Shown here: piece after piece, positions 54,570-64,000 of the stretch
How the letters are laid out: each line of letters opens with the position of its first letter
How positions within the stretch are numbered: position 1 is the first letter of the stretch
Assembly: GCA_902706235.1 (NCBI GenBank)
Contig: CACSJR010000005.1
Span: 186,001 to 250,000, forward strand
Direction of reading: 5' to 3'
Source of the DNA: Citrobacter sp. 18056
GTDB lineage: Bacteria > Pseudomonadota > Gammaproteobacteria > Enterobacterales > Enterobacteriaceae
Length of the DNA: 64,000 nt
Position numbers and translations under genes: made by a program
The notes under the pieces: model-generated
What the model was told of the DNA's origin: nothing
Databases searched by the model: none
The model's input: the letters and a program-made list of their open reading frames with translations, nothing else

Positions 54570-55424
54570 ATGGTACTGATGATTGTCAGCGGTCGCTCGG
54601 GCTCAGGTAAATCTGTCGCCCTGCGTGCGCTGGAAGACATGGGCTTTTACTGTGTGGATAACCTGCCCGTCGTGCTGTTGCCCGAACTGGCGAAAAGCCT
54701 TGCTGACCGACAAATTTCTGCCGCGGTCAGCATTGATGTGCGTAACATGCCGGAATCTCCGGAGATTTTTGAACAGGCAATGGACAATTTGCCTGATGCA
54801 TTCTCTCCGCAACTGTTGTTCCTTGATGCCGATCGCAACACGCTGATCCGCCGATATAGCGATACACGCCGTCTGCACCCTCTTTCCAGCAAAAATCTGT
54901 CGCTGGAAAGCGCAATCGATAAGGAAAGCGATTTACTGGAACCGCTGCGTTCCCGTGCTGACCTGATTGTCGACACGTCAGAAATGTCGGTGCATGAACT
55001 GGCTGAAATGCTGCGTACGCGCCTGCTTGGCAAGCGTGAACGCGAACTGACGATGGTGTTTGAATCCTTCGGCTTTAAGCACGGGATCCCTATCGATGCC
55101 GATTACGTGTTCGACGTGCGTTTCCTGCCAAACCCGCACTGGGACCCGAAACTGCGTCCGATGACCGGCCTCGATAAACCGGTTGCCGCGTTCCTCGATC
55201 GTCACACAGAAGTTCACAATTTTATCTATCAGACCCGCAGCTATCTTGAGCTATGGTTACCTATGCTGGAAACCAACAACCGCAGCTATCTGACGGTCGC
55301 GATTGGTTGTACCGGCGGTAAACATCGTTCGGTGTACATTGCCGAACAGCTGGCTGACTACTTCCGCTCACGCGGGAAGAACGTTCAGTCTCGTCATCGG
55401 ACGCTGGAAAAACGGAAAACATGA
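54570..55424 (+). CDS. rapZ: RapZ, RNase adaptor for GlmZ/GlmY
   Basis: Binds glucosamine-6-phosphate and recruits RNase E to the sRNA GlmZ, tuning glmS. 284 residues: P-loop GRSGSGKS at 8-15, C-terminal RNA-binding domain with [14 protein letters not shown] and a basic tail ending [14 protein letters not shown] overlap with npr. Confidence 0.96.
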   Translation: MVLMIVSGRSGSGKSVALRALEDMGFYCVDNLPVVLLPELAKSLADRQISAAVSIDVRNMPESPEIFEQAMDNLPDAFSPQLLFLDADRNTLIRRYSDTRRLHPLSSKNLSLESAIDKESDLLEPLRSRADLIVDTSEMSVHELAEMLRTRLLGKRERELTMVFESFGFKHGIPIDADYVFDVRFLPNPHWDPKLRPMTGLDKPVAAFLDRHTEVHNFIYQTRSYLELWLPMLETNNRSYLTVAIGCTGGKHRSVYIAEQLADYFRSRGKNVQSRHRTLEKRKT

Positions 55425-55693
55425 GCGTAAAGCACACGGTTGAAATCACGAATAAGCTGGGGATGCACGCCCGCCCGGCGATGAAGCTGTTTGAGCTGGT
55501 ACAGAATTATGATGCCGAAGTGTGGCTGCGCAATGACGAAGGCACCGAAGCCGAAGCCAGCAGCGTTATCGCGTTATTGATGCTGGATTCTGCCAAAGGC
55601 CGACAGATTGAAATCGAAGCCAGCGGGCCGCAAGAAACTGAAGCCCTGGCGGCGGTGATCGCACTGTTTAACGCCGGTTTCGATGAAGATTAG
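55421..55693 (+). CDS. npr: NPr, nitrogen PTS phosphocarrier
   Basis: HPr-like carrier between EI-Ntr (PtsP) and PtsN. 90 residues; His16 in [10 protein letters not shown] is the phosphorylation site. Last gene of the rpoN cluster. The gene that follows in E. coli, yrbL, is missing here. Confidence 0.96.
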   Translation: MSVKHTVEITNKLGMHARPAMKLFELVQNYDAEVWLRNDEGTEAEASSVIALLMLDSAKGRQIEIEASGPQETEALAAVIALFNAGFDED

Positions 55694-55718
55694 TCCGCGT
55701 TTACGCTGACTGTCTGAC

Positions 55719-55740
55719 GCCCTCTCCCGCAGGAGAGGGC
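55719..55740. terminator. hairpin between convergent npr and mtgA
   Basis: Nine-bp stem GCCCTCTCC/GGAGAGGGC with a four-base loop; no T-run on either side. Confidence 0.5.
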
Positions 55741-55747
55741 AAAATCT

Positions 55748-56473
55748 TTAATACAGTTTATTTTCCCGCATAAACCCTTCCCCACCGAGCTGACGCATCT
55801 GGCGTAAGATCCACGCCTGACGGCTACGAACATACCCTGATGGCGCATCAGCACGAAAACGAATAGGGTTTGGCAGAACCGCCGCAAGCAACGCCGCTTC
55901 CGACATCGTCAATTTGCTGGCAGGTTTATGGAAATAGCGCTGCGCAGCCGCTTCGACGCCAAATACCCCATCACCAAATTCGGCAATATTCAGGTAAACG
56001 GTCAGGATGCGTTTTTTGCTCCAGACGGTTTCGATGCCCACCGTCAAACCCGCTTCCAGCCCTTTACGCAGCCAGCTTCTGCCATCCCACAGGAACAGAT
56101 TTTTCGCGGTCTGCTGCGACAATGTGGATGCGCCACGAATGCGGTTTTCATTCTGCTCGTTATGGGCCAGCGCTTTCTCAATGGCAGACACATCAAATCC
56201 CCAATGGTCCGGGAATTTCTGGTCTTCCGCAGCGATGACGGCGAGTCCCATCCACGGCGTCATTTCATCCATGCTTACCCAGTCAGAATGAGCCAGATAG
56301 TGAAAGTTACCGCTAAACATTTCCCCGAGCTGGCGCTCCACCATCACTGCTGAAAATGGCACCGGTAGCACGCTGAAAATCGCGATACCCCCGCCCCAAA
56401 AAACGGCGAGCGTGATTACCACCCGCAGCAGAATGCGCTTTATCCAGGCCAACGGCGAACGGCGCTGACTCAT
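55748..56473 (-). CDS. mtgA: MtgA, monofunctional peptidoglycan glycosyltransferase
   Basis: GT51 transglycosylase that polymerises lipid II. Single N-terminal membrane helix ([19 protein letters not shown]), then [17 protein letters not shown] with the catalytic Glu, [17 protein letters not shown] and [12 protein letters not shown]. Start at the ATG giving MSQRRSP (241 residues), which overlaps the elbB stop as ATGA; a GTG two codons earlier is less likely. Confidence 0.95.
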   Translation of the reverse strand: MSQRRSPLAWIKRILLRVVITLAVFWGGGIAIFSVLPVPFSAVMVERQLGEMFSGNFHYLAHSDWVSMDEMTPWMGLAVIAAEDQKFPDHWGFDVSAIEKALAHNEQNENRIRGASTLSQQTAKNLFLWDGRSWLRKGLEAGLTVGIETVWSKKRILTVYLNIAEFGDGVFGVEAAAQRYFHKPASKLTMSEAALLAAVLPNPIRFRADAPSGYVRSRQAWILRQMRQLGGEGFMRENKLY

Positions 56474-57123
56474 TCGCACAGCACCATCACGCGGGCCACC
56501 AGCTTCTCAATGCCGGTTGCCGCGTCAGCTATATTCTGCGCCAGCATATAGGCCGGAGTGGTGACGACTTTGTGCTCTTCATCCACCACGATATCGTCTA
56601 CCGGGCACGGCACATGTTCGGCACCCATTGCTTCCAGCACCTCGGCGGTATCGATATCGGTGCCGATGGTAATGCGCAGAGGGAAATCAAAAATCTTCGG
56701 CAACATCGCCGGGGCAATGCACATAAAGCCGAGCGGCTTACCCGCCTGATGCAGAGCCAGTGTCAGCGCTTTTAAATCCACATCCACCACGCACTCATTG
56801 CCCTGGGAAGCAAAGTTACTCAGGTTTTTAGCCGCGCCAAATCCGCCGGGCACAATCAGCGCATCAAGCTCATCGGCACGCGCACTCGCCAGCGGCTGAA
56901 TGTCACCGCGCGTGATCCGCGCTGCTTCCAGCAGAACGTTACGTTCACCCGCCATTGATTCACCATCTAAATGGTTTATCACATCAGACTGGCTTTTATC
57001 TGGCGCAAAACAGACCGCCTGCGCGCCATTTCGAGCAATAGCCAACAGCGTGATGACCGCTTCATGAATTTCGCTGCCGTCATATACGCCACAACCGCTC
57101 AGCACTACGCCAATTTTTTTCAT
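56470..57123 (-). CDS. elbB: ElbB, DJ-1/PfpI-like glyoxalase-family protein
   Basis: Class I amidotransferase-like fold, 217 residues, with the nucleophile cysteine in [15 protein letters not shown]. Reported isoprenoid effects and weak glyoxalase activity in E. coli; physiological role not settled. First gene of elbB-mtgA. Confidence 0.94.
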   Translation of the reverse strand: MKKIGVVLSGCGVYDGSEIHEAVITLLAIARNGAQAVCFAPDKSQSDVINHLDGESMAGERNVLLEAARITRGDIQPLASARADELDALIVPGGFGAAKNLSNFASQGNECVVDVDLKALTLALHQAGKPLGFMCIAPAMLPKIFDFPLRITIGTDIDTAEVLEAMGAEHVPCPVDDIVVDEEHKVVTTPAYMLAQNIADAATGIEKLVARVMVLCE

Positions 57124-57241
57124 CCTGCGTTCCTTTTTGCAACCGCATGAAGCCCATCAGTTATTTTGATTTAACCGCCATGCTTCACACATTTTACTGA
57201 TTTACGTAACAAATAATTTAAGTTTTGCTATCTTAATGAAC

Positions 57242-57362
57242 GTGCAGCCCAAATTCTCAGGCCGCGTCTGTTCAACACTCTTAAAACTATCGAGGCGCAG
57301 CCACGTTTTCCCTGGTGTTGGCGCAGTATTCGCGCACCCCGGCTTGACCGGGGTCATTTTTT
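57242..57362 (+). ncRNA. arcZ: ArcZ (SraH/RyhA) Hfq-binding sRNA
   Basis: A 121-base RNA, the E. coli length. The conserved 3' half is almost unchanged: TTTCCCTGGTGTTGGCGCAG, then TATTCGCGCACC and the terminator CCCCGGCTTGACCGGGGTCAT followed by T6. ArcZ activates rpoS translation and represses many targets; in E. coli ArcA-P represses it. The 5' half, removed by RNase E processing, is divergent. Its last bases overlap the arcB stop codon on the other strand. A TATCTT -10 lies at 57229. Confidence 0.93.
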
Positions 57363-59688
57363 ATCGGCTTGCGACCCATACTTTCAGGGTAGCGATATCC
57401 TGCTGCCATTCCGTTTTCATCTCTTCGACCCATTCACCCACGTTATCCCACCATGCTGGAAGATCCGGAGACTGAATCTGCTGCCCAAGCTGCTGAATAT
57501 GGCGTAAACCAATCGAACCCGCGGCGCCTTTGATTTTATGCCCTTCTTCAACAATGCCTTTCTGGTCGCGCGCGGTCAGGTTTGATTCCAGCACCGCCAG
57601 ATATCCCGGCATCATCTTCTCGAACACCGCCAGACCGTCGGTGATGAGCTGCGGGCCCACCAGATCGATGTACTGCTGGAGCATGTCGGTGTCCAGTACG
57701 CTGCTTGATTTGTTGCTGTCGGTCGTGGTCACGCTGCTTTCCTCGTCGTCAGGGGTATCCCAGAATTTTTGGATAATCGCGGTCAATGCCGGAACGGCCA
57801 GCGGCTTGCTCAGCACGTCGTCCATTCCCGCATCCAGATACTCTTTTTTGTCCTTCAGCACGTTGGCTGTCAGCGCCACCAGCGGCGGCAGCTCGTCGGC
57901 GTGATAACGTTGTTTCAGCTCGCGGGAGATATCCAGGCCGGTCATGTCCGGCAGTTGAATATCCAGTAACACCAGGTCGTATTCGGAAGGCGAGAACATC
58001 TCCAGCGCGGCTTTGCCCGTCATCGCGACATCTACGCTGTTACCGAGTTTCTCCAGCACCGAACGCGCAACAATCACGTTCAGCTCAATGTCTTCCACCA
58101 GCAGTACATGCAGGGCGGGTAACGGCATATCATCGTCGGTAAGGGTGTCTTCCACTTCTTCCGCGATTGCAGGCGCGTGAACGGTTAGCGTAAAGGTTGA
58201 GCCGCTGCCTGGCTGGCTGGAAACGGTGATATCGCCGCCCATGCTCTTCGCCAGACGACGCGAAACGGCCAGACCAATCCCGGTGCCCGTTGCCGGTTTT
58301 CCGCCCTGGCTGTCTTTCACCTGGTAATACATCGCGAAAATTTTGTCCTGCTCTTCCTGTGGGATGCCAATCCCAGAGTCTTCCACTTCGAAGCGCAGCA
58401 TGTCGCCTGCATCGTAACGCACGCGAACCGACACGTTACCCTGCTGGGTAAATTTGACCGCGTTGCTGATCAGATTCCATAGGATCTGCCGCAGGCGGGT
58501 GCCATCGGTTATCACTTTATGCGGCAATGGCAGCGTGGGATCCATCACGAAACGCAGTCCTTTTTGCTGCGCCTGCAAGCCCGAGAGGTTTTCCAGGTCA
58601 GCCAGGAAACCGGTGAAATCAATAGGCTGGTTATCCAGCTGAACTTTACGCCGTTCCATCTTATCCATATCGATAATATCGTTGAAGATATTACCCAGCG
58701 TGACCGCTGAAACGTGGATGGTTTTCAGGTATTTTTCCTGCTCGGATGTCAATTCGGTATCCAGCAGAATACGGCTCAGGCCGACGATGCCGTTGAGCGG
58801 CGTACGCAGTTCGTGGCTGATGGTAGAAATAAAGGTGGTCTTATCACGGCTGGCGCGTTCAAGGGCATCCTGATAGCGCTTACGTTCCGTTATATCGCGC
58901 CCAAAGCCCATCAGACCGTGGCGCTTCCCGACGCGGTCGTAATACGGCACTTTGCGAATTTCGAAGCAGGCTTTGCGGCCATCGGGATAATCCAGCCACT
59001 GTTCGTAGGTCAGCGAAACATTGTGGCGGAATACTTTCTCATCGGTTTCAATGACTTTGGCTGCAGCTTCCGGGGAATACACGTCAAGAGGTTTGAGGTT
59101 TACCAGCTGCTTTTCGCTTTTCCCGGTCAACAACTCCATCGCCCGGTTACAGCCAGAAAATTCTTTATCTTCATTGCGGTAAAACACCAGGTCCGGCGAG
59201 GCATCAAGGAACGAACGCAGGAAAGACGACTGTTGCTCGAGCTGAATTTGCGTCTGTTCGCGCTCTTTCATTTCGATTTTCAGCTGTTCCAGCGTGGTCT
59301 GACGCTCAGCTTCCGCCTTTTCGCGATCGGTGATTTCCTGATTAAGCTGCGCAATATTGTCTTTCAACTGCACATTCAGCTTCAGGTCGCGGTCACGCAT
59401 CTCTTCCAGCTTTTCGACCAAACGCGTAAGACGCTGGCGAGATTCTTCCAGTTGCTCGACCACCACTGAGAGAAAATAAACCGCCCAGGGCGTGATCAAC
59501 AGCCCAAAGAAAATGGAGCGGATAACATCAATACTCTCAACCTGGCCGTGCAGCACCATGGTCACCGCCATCTGTACCACGATGGCTAACACCACCAGAG
59601 CCAGCGCCAACAGCAGCGAGAAGCGTACCAGGCCGAGCTTCATCATCAGGTCGACATAGTACTGCGCAAGCATTCGGATTTGCTTCAT
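57361..59688 (-). CDS. arcB: ArcB, anaerobic redox-sensing hybrid histidine kinase
   Basis: Senses quinone redox state and phosphorylates ArcA. Two membrane helices near the N terminus, coiled-coil linker (about 80-150), PAS domain, kinase with His292 (TISHELRTP) and ATP-binding GTGIGLAVSRRL, receiver with the phospho-Asp in LVLLDIQLPD (about 576), HPt with His in EGHKIKGAAG (about 715). Start at MKQIRML with AAGGA upstream; 775 residues, about three shorter than E. coli at the C terminus. Confidence 0.97.
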   Translation of the reverse strand: MKQIRMLAQYYVDLMMKLGLVRFSLLLALALVVLAIVVQMAVTMVLHGQVESIDVIRSIFFGLLITPWAVYFLSVVVEQLEESRQRLTRLVEKLEEMRDRDLKLNVQLKDNIAQLNQEITDREKAEAERQTTLEQLKIEMKEREQTQIQLEQQSSFLRSFLDASPDLVFYRNEDKEFSGCNRAMELLTGKSEKQLVNLKPLDVYSPEAAAKVIETDEKVFRHNVSLTYEQWLDYPDGRKACFEIRKVPYYDRVGKRHGLMGFGRDITERKRYQDALERASRDKTTFISTISHELRTPLNGIVGLSRILLDTELTSEQEKYLKTIHVSAVTLGNIFNDIIDMDKMERRKVQLDNQPIDFTGFLADLENLSGLQAQQKGLRFVMDPTLPLPHKVITDGTRLRQILWNLISNAVKFTQQGNVSVRVRYDAGDMLRFEVEDSGIGIPQEEQDKIFAMYYQVKDSQGGKPATGTGIGLAVSRRLAKSMGGDITVSSQPGSGSTFTLTVHAPAIAEEVEDTLTDDDMPLPALHVLLVEDIELNVIVARSVLEKLGNSVDVAMTGKAALEMFSPSEYDLVLLDIQLPDMTGLDISRELKQRYHADELPPLVALTANVLKDKKEYLDAGMDDVLSKPLAVPALTAIIQKFWDTPDDEESSVTTTDSNKSSSVLDTDMLQQYIDLVGPQLITDGLAVFEKMMPGYLAVLESNLTARDQKGIVEEGHKIKGAAGSIGLRHIQQLGQQIQSPDLPAWWDNVGEWVEEMKTEWQQDIATLKVWVASR

Positions 59689-59778
59689 AGGAATTTCCTT
59701 CACCACAACGTCGCTCAATAATACCCAATTCTGAGCAACGCGTTGAAGGTTGTGCGAAAAATGCGGTGAGAATTGGGG

Positions 59779-60711
59779 TTATGCGTCGGGGAAAGGGATA
59801 AAAGGCTTGCCAAGCGCGGAGCCCTGCACGCCATGTTCGTTAAGATAGCGGTCCAGCTCCAGCATTCCGGTCCAGCGGTTCTCACACCATAGCGGGGCAA
59901 GCAGCGTCGGGCGACGTGCGTTAGCGGAAATGCGGTGATAGACAACGTCCGGCGGCGTGTGGCGTATCATTTCGCCTGCGGTCTGGGTGTATTCATCCAG
60001 CTCAATGCCTTTCAGCCTACCCGCTTGCCAGGCTTTCGCCATGATACTGCCGGTCACGATGTGTAATGGATGCAGCTTAATGCCATCGACGCCGGTCTCG
60101 ACCACGTTTTCCAGCGTCTGCATACACTCCGCCTGCCCTTCGCCCGGCAGTCCGACAATCAAATGCGTACACACTTTAAGCCCACGTTCGCGTGCCAGAC
60201 GCGTAGTGGCCTGGTAACAGGCAAAATCATGCCCACGATTGATGCGATGCAGGGTTTTATCCTGTGCGCTCTGCAAACCGAGCTCAAGCCACACTTCGTA
60301 GCCCATATCTTTATATTCACAGAGTAAATCCAGCACCGCCTCGGGCACGCAATCCGGACGCGTGCCCACGCATAATCCGACGATATTCGCCTGACTGACC
60401 GCCTGCTGATACATCGACCGTAGCACCTGCACTTCCGCAAAAGTGCTGGTATAAGCCTGAAAATACGCGAGATAACGTTTCGCGCGGTTCACCAAATGCG
60501 CCTGATGCGCCAGCTGATCCGCAATGGAGCGGTGCTGCTGCGCCTCATCGGCAAACGACGCCACATTACAGAAAGTGCAGCCGCCGCGGCCAATGGTGCC
60601 ATCGCGATTTGGGCAGCTAAAACCGCCATGCAGGGTCAGCTTATGCACCTTTTCGCCATGGCGACGCATAAGATCCCCACCAAACATATTGACTAATTTC
60701 TGTAACTGCAT
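59779..60711 (-). CDS. yhcC: YhcC, radical-SAM family protein
   Basis: Radical SAM protein of the YhcC/TIGR01212 family, 310 residues, with the three cluster cysteines in FSCPNRDGTIGRGGCTFC (an expanded first spacing compared with CxxxCxxC). Recent work links the family to tRNA modification; I treat substrate as uncertain. Located between arcB and gltB on the - strand. Confidence 0.92.
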   Translation of the reverse strand: MQLQKLVNMFGGDLMRRHGEKVHKLTLHGGFSCPNRDGTIGRGGCTFCNVASFADEAQQHRSIADQLAHQAHLVNRAKRYLAYFQAYTSTFAEVQVLRSMYQQAVSQANIVGLCVGTRPDCVPEAVLDLLCEYKDMGYEVWLELGLQSAQDKTLHRINRGHDFACYQATTRLARERGLKVCTHLIVGLPGEGQAECMQTLENVVETGVDGIKLHPLHIVTGSIMAKAWQAGRLKGIELDEYTQTAGEMIRHTPPDVVYHRISANARRPTLLAPLWCENRWTGMLELDRYLNEHGVQGSALGKPFIPFPDA

Positions 60712-61009
60712 AATCTGATAGACCGCACCTTTCGAAGAGGTGCAAAGCCTGCCATTTTTAGTCTCTTTCGGCGCTGACCTGGATCAAACGCTCCGGACAT
60801 GCCACATCCATTGCATAACCACTCAAGATAACTGCAATTTCATTCACCACTCCGGTGATTACTTTTCCTTATGTTGACCCTCGATTTTTCACTATTACCG
60901 TGCCAGATGAAAAACAGTGTCATCAGGGGGATTTAGCCACCACGACAGAACATTATTCTGCGATAAAAAAGCCACTCAGCACAGAACCGCCATAATTGCG
61001 CTTTCATAT

Positions 61010-61025
61010 AGTGAGAGAGATCACA
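61010..61025. promoter_or_regulatory. CRP-type site upstream of gltB
   Basis: AGTGAGAGAGATCACA matches 9 of 10 specified bases of TGTGA-N6-TCACA. CRP is a known regulator of gltBDF in E. coli. Confidence 0.6.
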
Positions 61026-61136
61026 TTCAGCAGCCGGTTCGCTGAGGGTAAATGCATTGTTAAAAAGCACGAATTCCAATAACAATCATATAGTTAACCT
61101 ACCTATAGCACATTTTTGCATAAATAAGATTGCCAT

Positions 61137-61165
61137 TTGACCTGTGTGCGGATTCCCGATAACTT
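61137..61165 (+). promoter_or_regulatory. candidate gltB promoter
   Basis: TTGACC, 17-base spacer, TAACTT; would give a leader of about 210 bases. Confidence 0.5.
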
Positions 61166-61381
61166 GAGGATCCGCTGGAAGCTTTCTCGATGAGCAGTCT
61201 GCTCATCATATTTATGCAGTAATTGAGATTCCCTCTGAAGCAAGTCCGCAATACTTGTTTACCGATGCGAAAGGATTTTGAGAGGGCGAATGCGTGGCCT
61301 GTGCCCCGCCGCCTTGCTCTTTCTACGCCTGCGCGCAGCGGTCCAGAGTGTGTCTCGTAGAGCCTGGGGAGGTTCACTGAT

Positions 61382-64000
61382 ATGTTGTACGATAAATCCC
61401 TTGAGAGGGATAACTGTGGTTTCGGCCTGATCGCCCACATAGAAGGCGAACCTAGCCACAAGGTAGTGCGTACCGCCATTCACGCACTGGCCCGCATGCA
61501 GCACCGTGGTGCGATCCTCGCCGATGGTAAAACCGGTGACGGTTGTGGCCTGCTGCTGCAAAAACCTGATCGTTTCTTCCGCCTCGTGGCCGAAGAGCGC
61601 GGCTGGCGCTTAGCTAAAAACTACGCGGTCGGTATGCTGTTCCTGAATAAAGACGCCGAGCTCGCTGCAGCTTCGCGTCGAGTGGTTGAAGAAGAACTTC
61701 AGCGTGAAACCCTGTCCATTGTCGGCTGGCGCGACGTGCCAACCAACGAAGGGGTGCTCGGTGAAATCGCCCTCTCCTCGCTGCCTCGTATCGAACAAAT
61801 TTTTGTTAACGCGCCGGCTGGCTGGCGTCCGCGTGATATGGAACGCCGTCTGTTCATCGCCCGTCGCCGTATTGAAAAGCGTCTTCAGGAAGACAAAGAC
61901 TTCTACATCTGTAGCCTGTCAAACCTGGTCAACATCTATAAAGGTCTGTGTATGCCGGCGGATTTGCCGCGCTTCTACCTGGACCTTGCGGACCTGCGTC
62001 TGGAATCGGCCATTTGCCTGTTCCACCAGCGCTTCTCCACCAACACCGTGCCGCGCTGGCCGCTGGCACAGCCGTTCCGCTATCTGGCGCACAACGGCGA
62101 AATCAACACCATTACCGGTAACCGCCAGTGGGCACGCGCCCGTACTTATAAATTCCAGACCCCGCTGATCCCCGATTTGCATGATGCCGCGCCGTTCGTG
62201 AACGAAACCGGCTCTGACTCCAGCTCGATGGACAACATGCTTGAACTGCTGCTGGCCGGCGGGATGGATATCGTGCGCGCCATGCGTCTGCTTGTTCCGC
62301 CTGCCTGGCAGAACAACCCGGATATGGACCCGGATCTGCGTGCGTTCTTCGACTTCAACTCCATGCACATGGAGCCGTGGGACGGCCCGGCGGGCATCGT
62401 CATGTCTGATGGTCGTTACGCAGCCTGTAACCTCGACCGTAACGGTCTGCGCCCGGCGCGCTATGTCATCACCAAAGACAAGCTCATCACTTGCGCCTCT
62501 GAAGTCGGGATCTGGGATTACCAGCCGGACGAAGTGGTAGAAAAAGGCCGCGTTGGGCCTGGCGAGCTGATGGTTATCGACACCCGTGCGGGCCGCATTC
62601 TGCACTCCGCGGAAACCGATCACGACCTGAAAATCCGTCATCCGTACAAAGAGTGGATGGAGAAAAACGTCCGCCGTCTGGTGCCGTTTGAAGATATGCC
62701 AGACTCTGACGTCGGCAGCCGCGAGCTGGACGACGATATGCTCGCCAGCTACCAGAAACAGTTTAACTACAGCGCGGAAGAGCTGGACTCGGTTATCCGC
62801 GTGCTGGGTGAAAACGGTCAGGAAGCGGTCGGATCAATGGGTGACGATACCCCGTTTGCCGTGCTCTCCAGCCAGCCACGCATCATTTACGACTATTTCC
62901 GCCAGCAGTTTGCGCAGGTGACCAACCCGCCAATCGATCCGCTGCGTGAAGCGCACGTGATGTCGCTCGCCACCAGCATCGGCCGTGAAATGAACGTCTT
63001 CTGCGAAGCGGAAGGCCAGGCACACCGTCTGAGCTTCAAATCGCCGATTCTGCTGTACTCCGATTTCAAACAGCTGACCACACTGACGGAAGATCACTAC
63101 CGGGCCGACACGCTGGACATCACGTACGACGTGACCGAAACCAACCTGGAAGCAACCGTCAACGCGCTGTGCGACAAAGCTGAGCAGATGGTACGCAACG
63201 GCACCGTGCTGCTGGTGCTGTCCGACCGTAACATCGCTAAAAACCGTCTGCCGGTTCCGGCACCGATGGCCGTAGGCGCGATTCAGACTCGCCTGGTTGA
63301 TAAGAGCCTGCGTTGCGATGCCAACATCATCGTAGAAACCGCAAGCGCCCGCGACCCGCACCACTTTGCCGTGTTGTTAGGCTTCGGCGCGACAGCGGTT
63401 TACCCGTATCTCGCCTATGAAACACTGGCGAAGCTGGTCGACAGCAAAGCTATCGAAAAAGATTACCGCCATGTGATGCTGAACTATCGTAACGGCATCA
63501 ACAAAGGTCTGTACAAAATCATGTCCAAAATGGGCATTTCGACCATCGCCTCTTACCGCTGTTCGAAACTGTTTGAAGCCGTTGGCCTGCACGATGACGT
63601 GTCAGACCTCTGCTTCCAGGGCGTGGTCAGTCGTATCGGCGGCGCAGGCTTTGAGGACTTCCAGCAGGACCTGCTGAACCTGTCCAAACGTGCCTGGCTG
63701 GCGCGCAAGCCGCTCGATCAGGGTGGTTTGCTGAAATACGTTCACGGTGGCGAATATCACGCCTATAACCCGGATGTGGTTCGCACCCTGCAACAGGCGG
63801 TACAGACCGGTGATTACAGCGATTATCAGCAGTATTCTAAGCTGGTAAATGAGCGCCCGGCGGCAACGCTGCGCGATCTGCTGGCGGTAAATCCAGGGAC
63901 TGACGCTGTTAGCATCAACGACGTTGAACCTGCGACCGAACTGTTCAAACGTTTCGACACCGCGGCAATGTCCATCGGCGCACTGAGCCCGGAAGCCCAC
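61382..64000 (+). CDS. gltB: GltB, glutamate synthase (NADPH) large subunit (3' end missing)
   Basis: Makes glutamate from glutamine and 2-oxoglutarate with GltD. The first 873 residues are present: class II glutaminase domain with the N-terminal nucleophile Cys exposed after cleavage (LERDN|CGFGLIAHIEG, Cys12 here), MQHRGAILADGKTGDGCGLL, central domain, and the start of the FMN-binding synthase domain (FDTAAMSIGALSPEAH). The ATG has GGGGAGG nine bases upstream. A longer start as annotated in some E. coli entries is impossible, since TAG lies eight codons upstream in frame. Confidence 0.97.
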   Translation, partial: MLYDKSLERDNCGFGLIAHIEGEPSHKVVRTAIHALARMQHRGAILADGKTGDGCGLLLQKPDRFFRLVAEERGWRLAKNYAVGMLFLNKDAELAAASRRVVEEELQRETLSIVGWRDVPTNEGVLGEIALSSLPRIEQIFVNAPAGWRPRDMERRLFIARRRIEKRLQEDKDFYICSLSNLVNIYKGLCMPADLPRFYLDLADLRLESAICLFHQRFSTNTVPRWPLAQPFRYLAHNGEINTITGNRQWARARTYKFQTPLIPDLHDAAPFVNETGSDSSSMDNMLELLLAGGMDIVRAMRLLVPPAWQNNPDMDPDLRAFFDFNSMHMEPWDGPAGIVMSDGRYAACNLDRNGLRPARYVITKDKLITCASEVGIWDYQPDEVVEKGRVGPGELMVIDTRAGRILHSAETDHDLKIRHPYKEWMEKNVRRLVPFEDMPDSDVGSRELDDDMLASYQKQFNYSAEELDSVIRVLGENGQEAVGSMGDDTPFAVLSSQPRIIYDYFRQQFAQVTNPPIDPLREAHVMSLATSIGREMNVFCEAEGQAHRLSFKSPILLYSDFKQLTTLTEDHYRADTLDITYDVTETNLEATVNALCDKAEQMVRNGTVLLVLSDRNIAKNRLPVPAPMAVGAIQTRLVDKSLRCDANIIVETASARDPHHFAVLLGFGATAVYPYLAYETLAKLVDSKAIEKDYRHVMLNYRNGINKGLYKIMSKMGISTIASYRCSKLFEAVGLHDDVSDLCFQGVVSRIGGAGFEDFQQDLLNLSKRAWLARKPLDQGGLLKYVHGGEYHAYNPDVVRTLQQAVQTGDYSDYQQYSKLVNERPAATLRDLLAVNPGTDAVSINDVEPATELFKRFDTAAMSIGALSPEAH

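Larger units (their letters stand above)
60712..61381 (+). other. long non-coding region upstream of gltB
   Basis: About 670 bases without a convincing gene. It holds the divergent yhcC and gltB control regions: AT-rich tracts around 60870-60920 and 61060-61130 that could bind IHF or Lrp (both known at E. coli gltB), a CRP-type site, a promoter-like pair, and an 8-bp perfect hairpin GATGAGCA/TGCTCATC at 61189-61207 in the presumed leader. Bases 61290-61380 still resemble the E. coli sequence annotated there as an N-terminal coding extension, but carry an in-frame stop. Confidence 0.6.

Overview
The window is a contiguous piece of chromosome from a member of the Enterobacteriaceae. Protein sequences and gene order match the Escherichia coli lpoA-to-gltB interval almost gene for gene. 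The REP/BIME and ERIC repeats, the enterobacterial sRNAs ArcZ and GraL, and the tRNA genes metY and leuU all fit. Departures from E. coli (an OmpA paralogue, a YfaZ-type porin-like protein and an IprA-like regulator after argG, no yhbX, no yrbL, a much longer low-complexity insert in LpoA) point to the Enterobacter/Lelliottia/Klebsiella side of the family, but genus cannot be fixed from this sequence alone.

Layout. 1-3.5 kb: lpoA (5' end cut off), yraN, diaA, dolP on the + strand. 3.5-12.3 kb: small, partly uncharacterised genes (yraQ, yraR, yhbO, yhbP, yhbQ, yhbS), the oxygen-independent ubiquinone genes ubiT and ubiUV, yhbW, and the tryptophan permease mtr under a Trp-type operator. 12.4-24.9 kb, all on the - strand: the RNA and translation block metY-rimP-nusA-infB-rbfA-truB-rpsO-pnp-nlpI-yrbN-deaD, with leader elements for S15 and PNPase autocontrol. 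25-30 kb: argG, then the one accessory-looking segment (IprA-like regulator, OmpA paralogue, YfaZ-like protein, orphan lipoprotein), closed by tRNA-Leu(GAG). 30-47.6 kb: secG, glmM-folP, rlmE-ftsH, yhbY, greA with GraL, dacB, rplU-rpmA-yhbE-obgE, ispB, sfsB, murA, ibaG and mlaFEDCB. 47.8-55.7 kb: the + strand run yrbG-kdsDC-lptCAB-rpoN-hpf-ptsN-rapZ-npr. 55.7-64 kb: mtgA-elbB, ArcZ, arcB, yhcC, and gltB (3' end cut off).

The genes fall into a few linked jobs. Envelope building is the main one: Kdo synthesis and LPS transport (kdsDC, lptCAB), outer-membrane lipid asymmetry (mla), and peptidoglycan precursors and polymerisation (glmM, murA, mtgA, dacB, lpoA, nlpI, dolP). The second is RNA and ribosome metabolism, from nusA through pnp plus deaD, rlmE, yhbY, obgE and hpf. 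The third is nitrogen and carbon signalling (rpoN, ptsN, npr, rapZ, gltB, arcB with ArcZ).

I found no prophage, CRISPR array, transposase or recognisable defence island. The most interesting unexplained signal is a compact, highly base-paired 133-base element between ubiV and yhbW whose wobble pairs favour a + strand RNA and whose closing stem covers the yhbW ribosome binding site. Second is the argG-leuU accessory segment, which lies between leuU and an 18-base copy of a tRNA-Leu 3' end.
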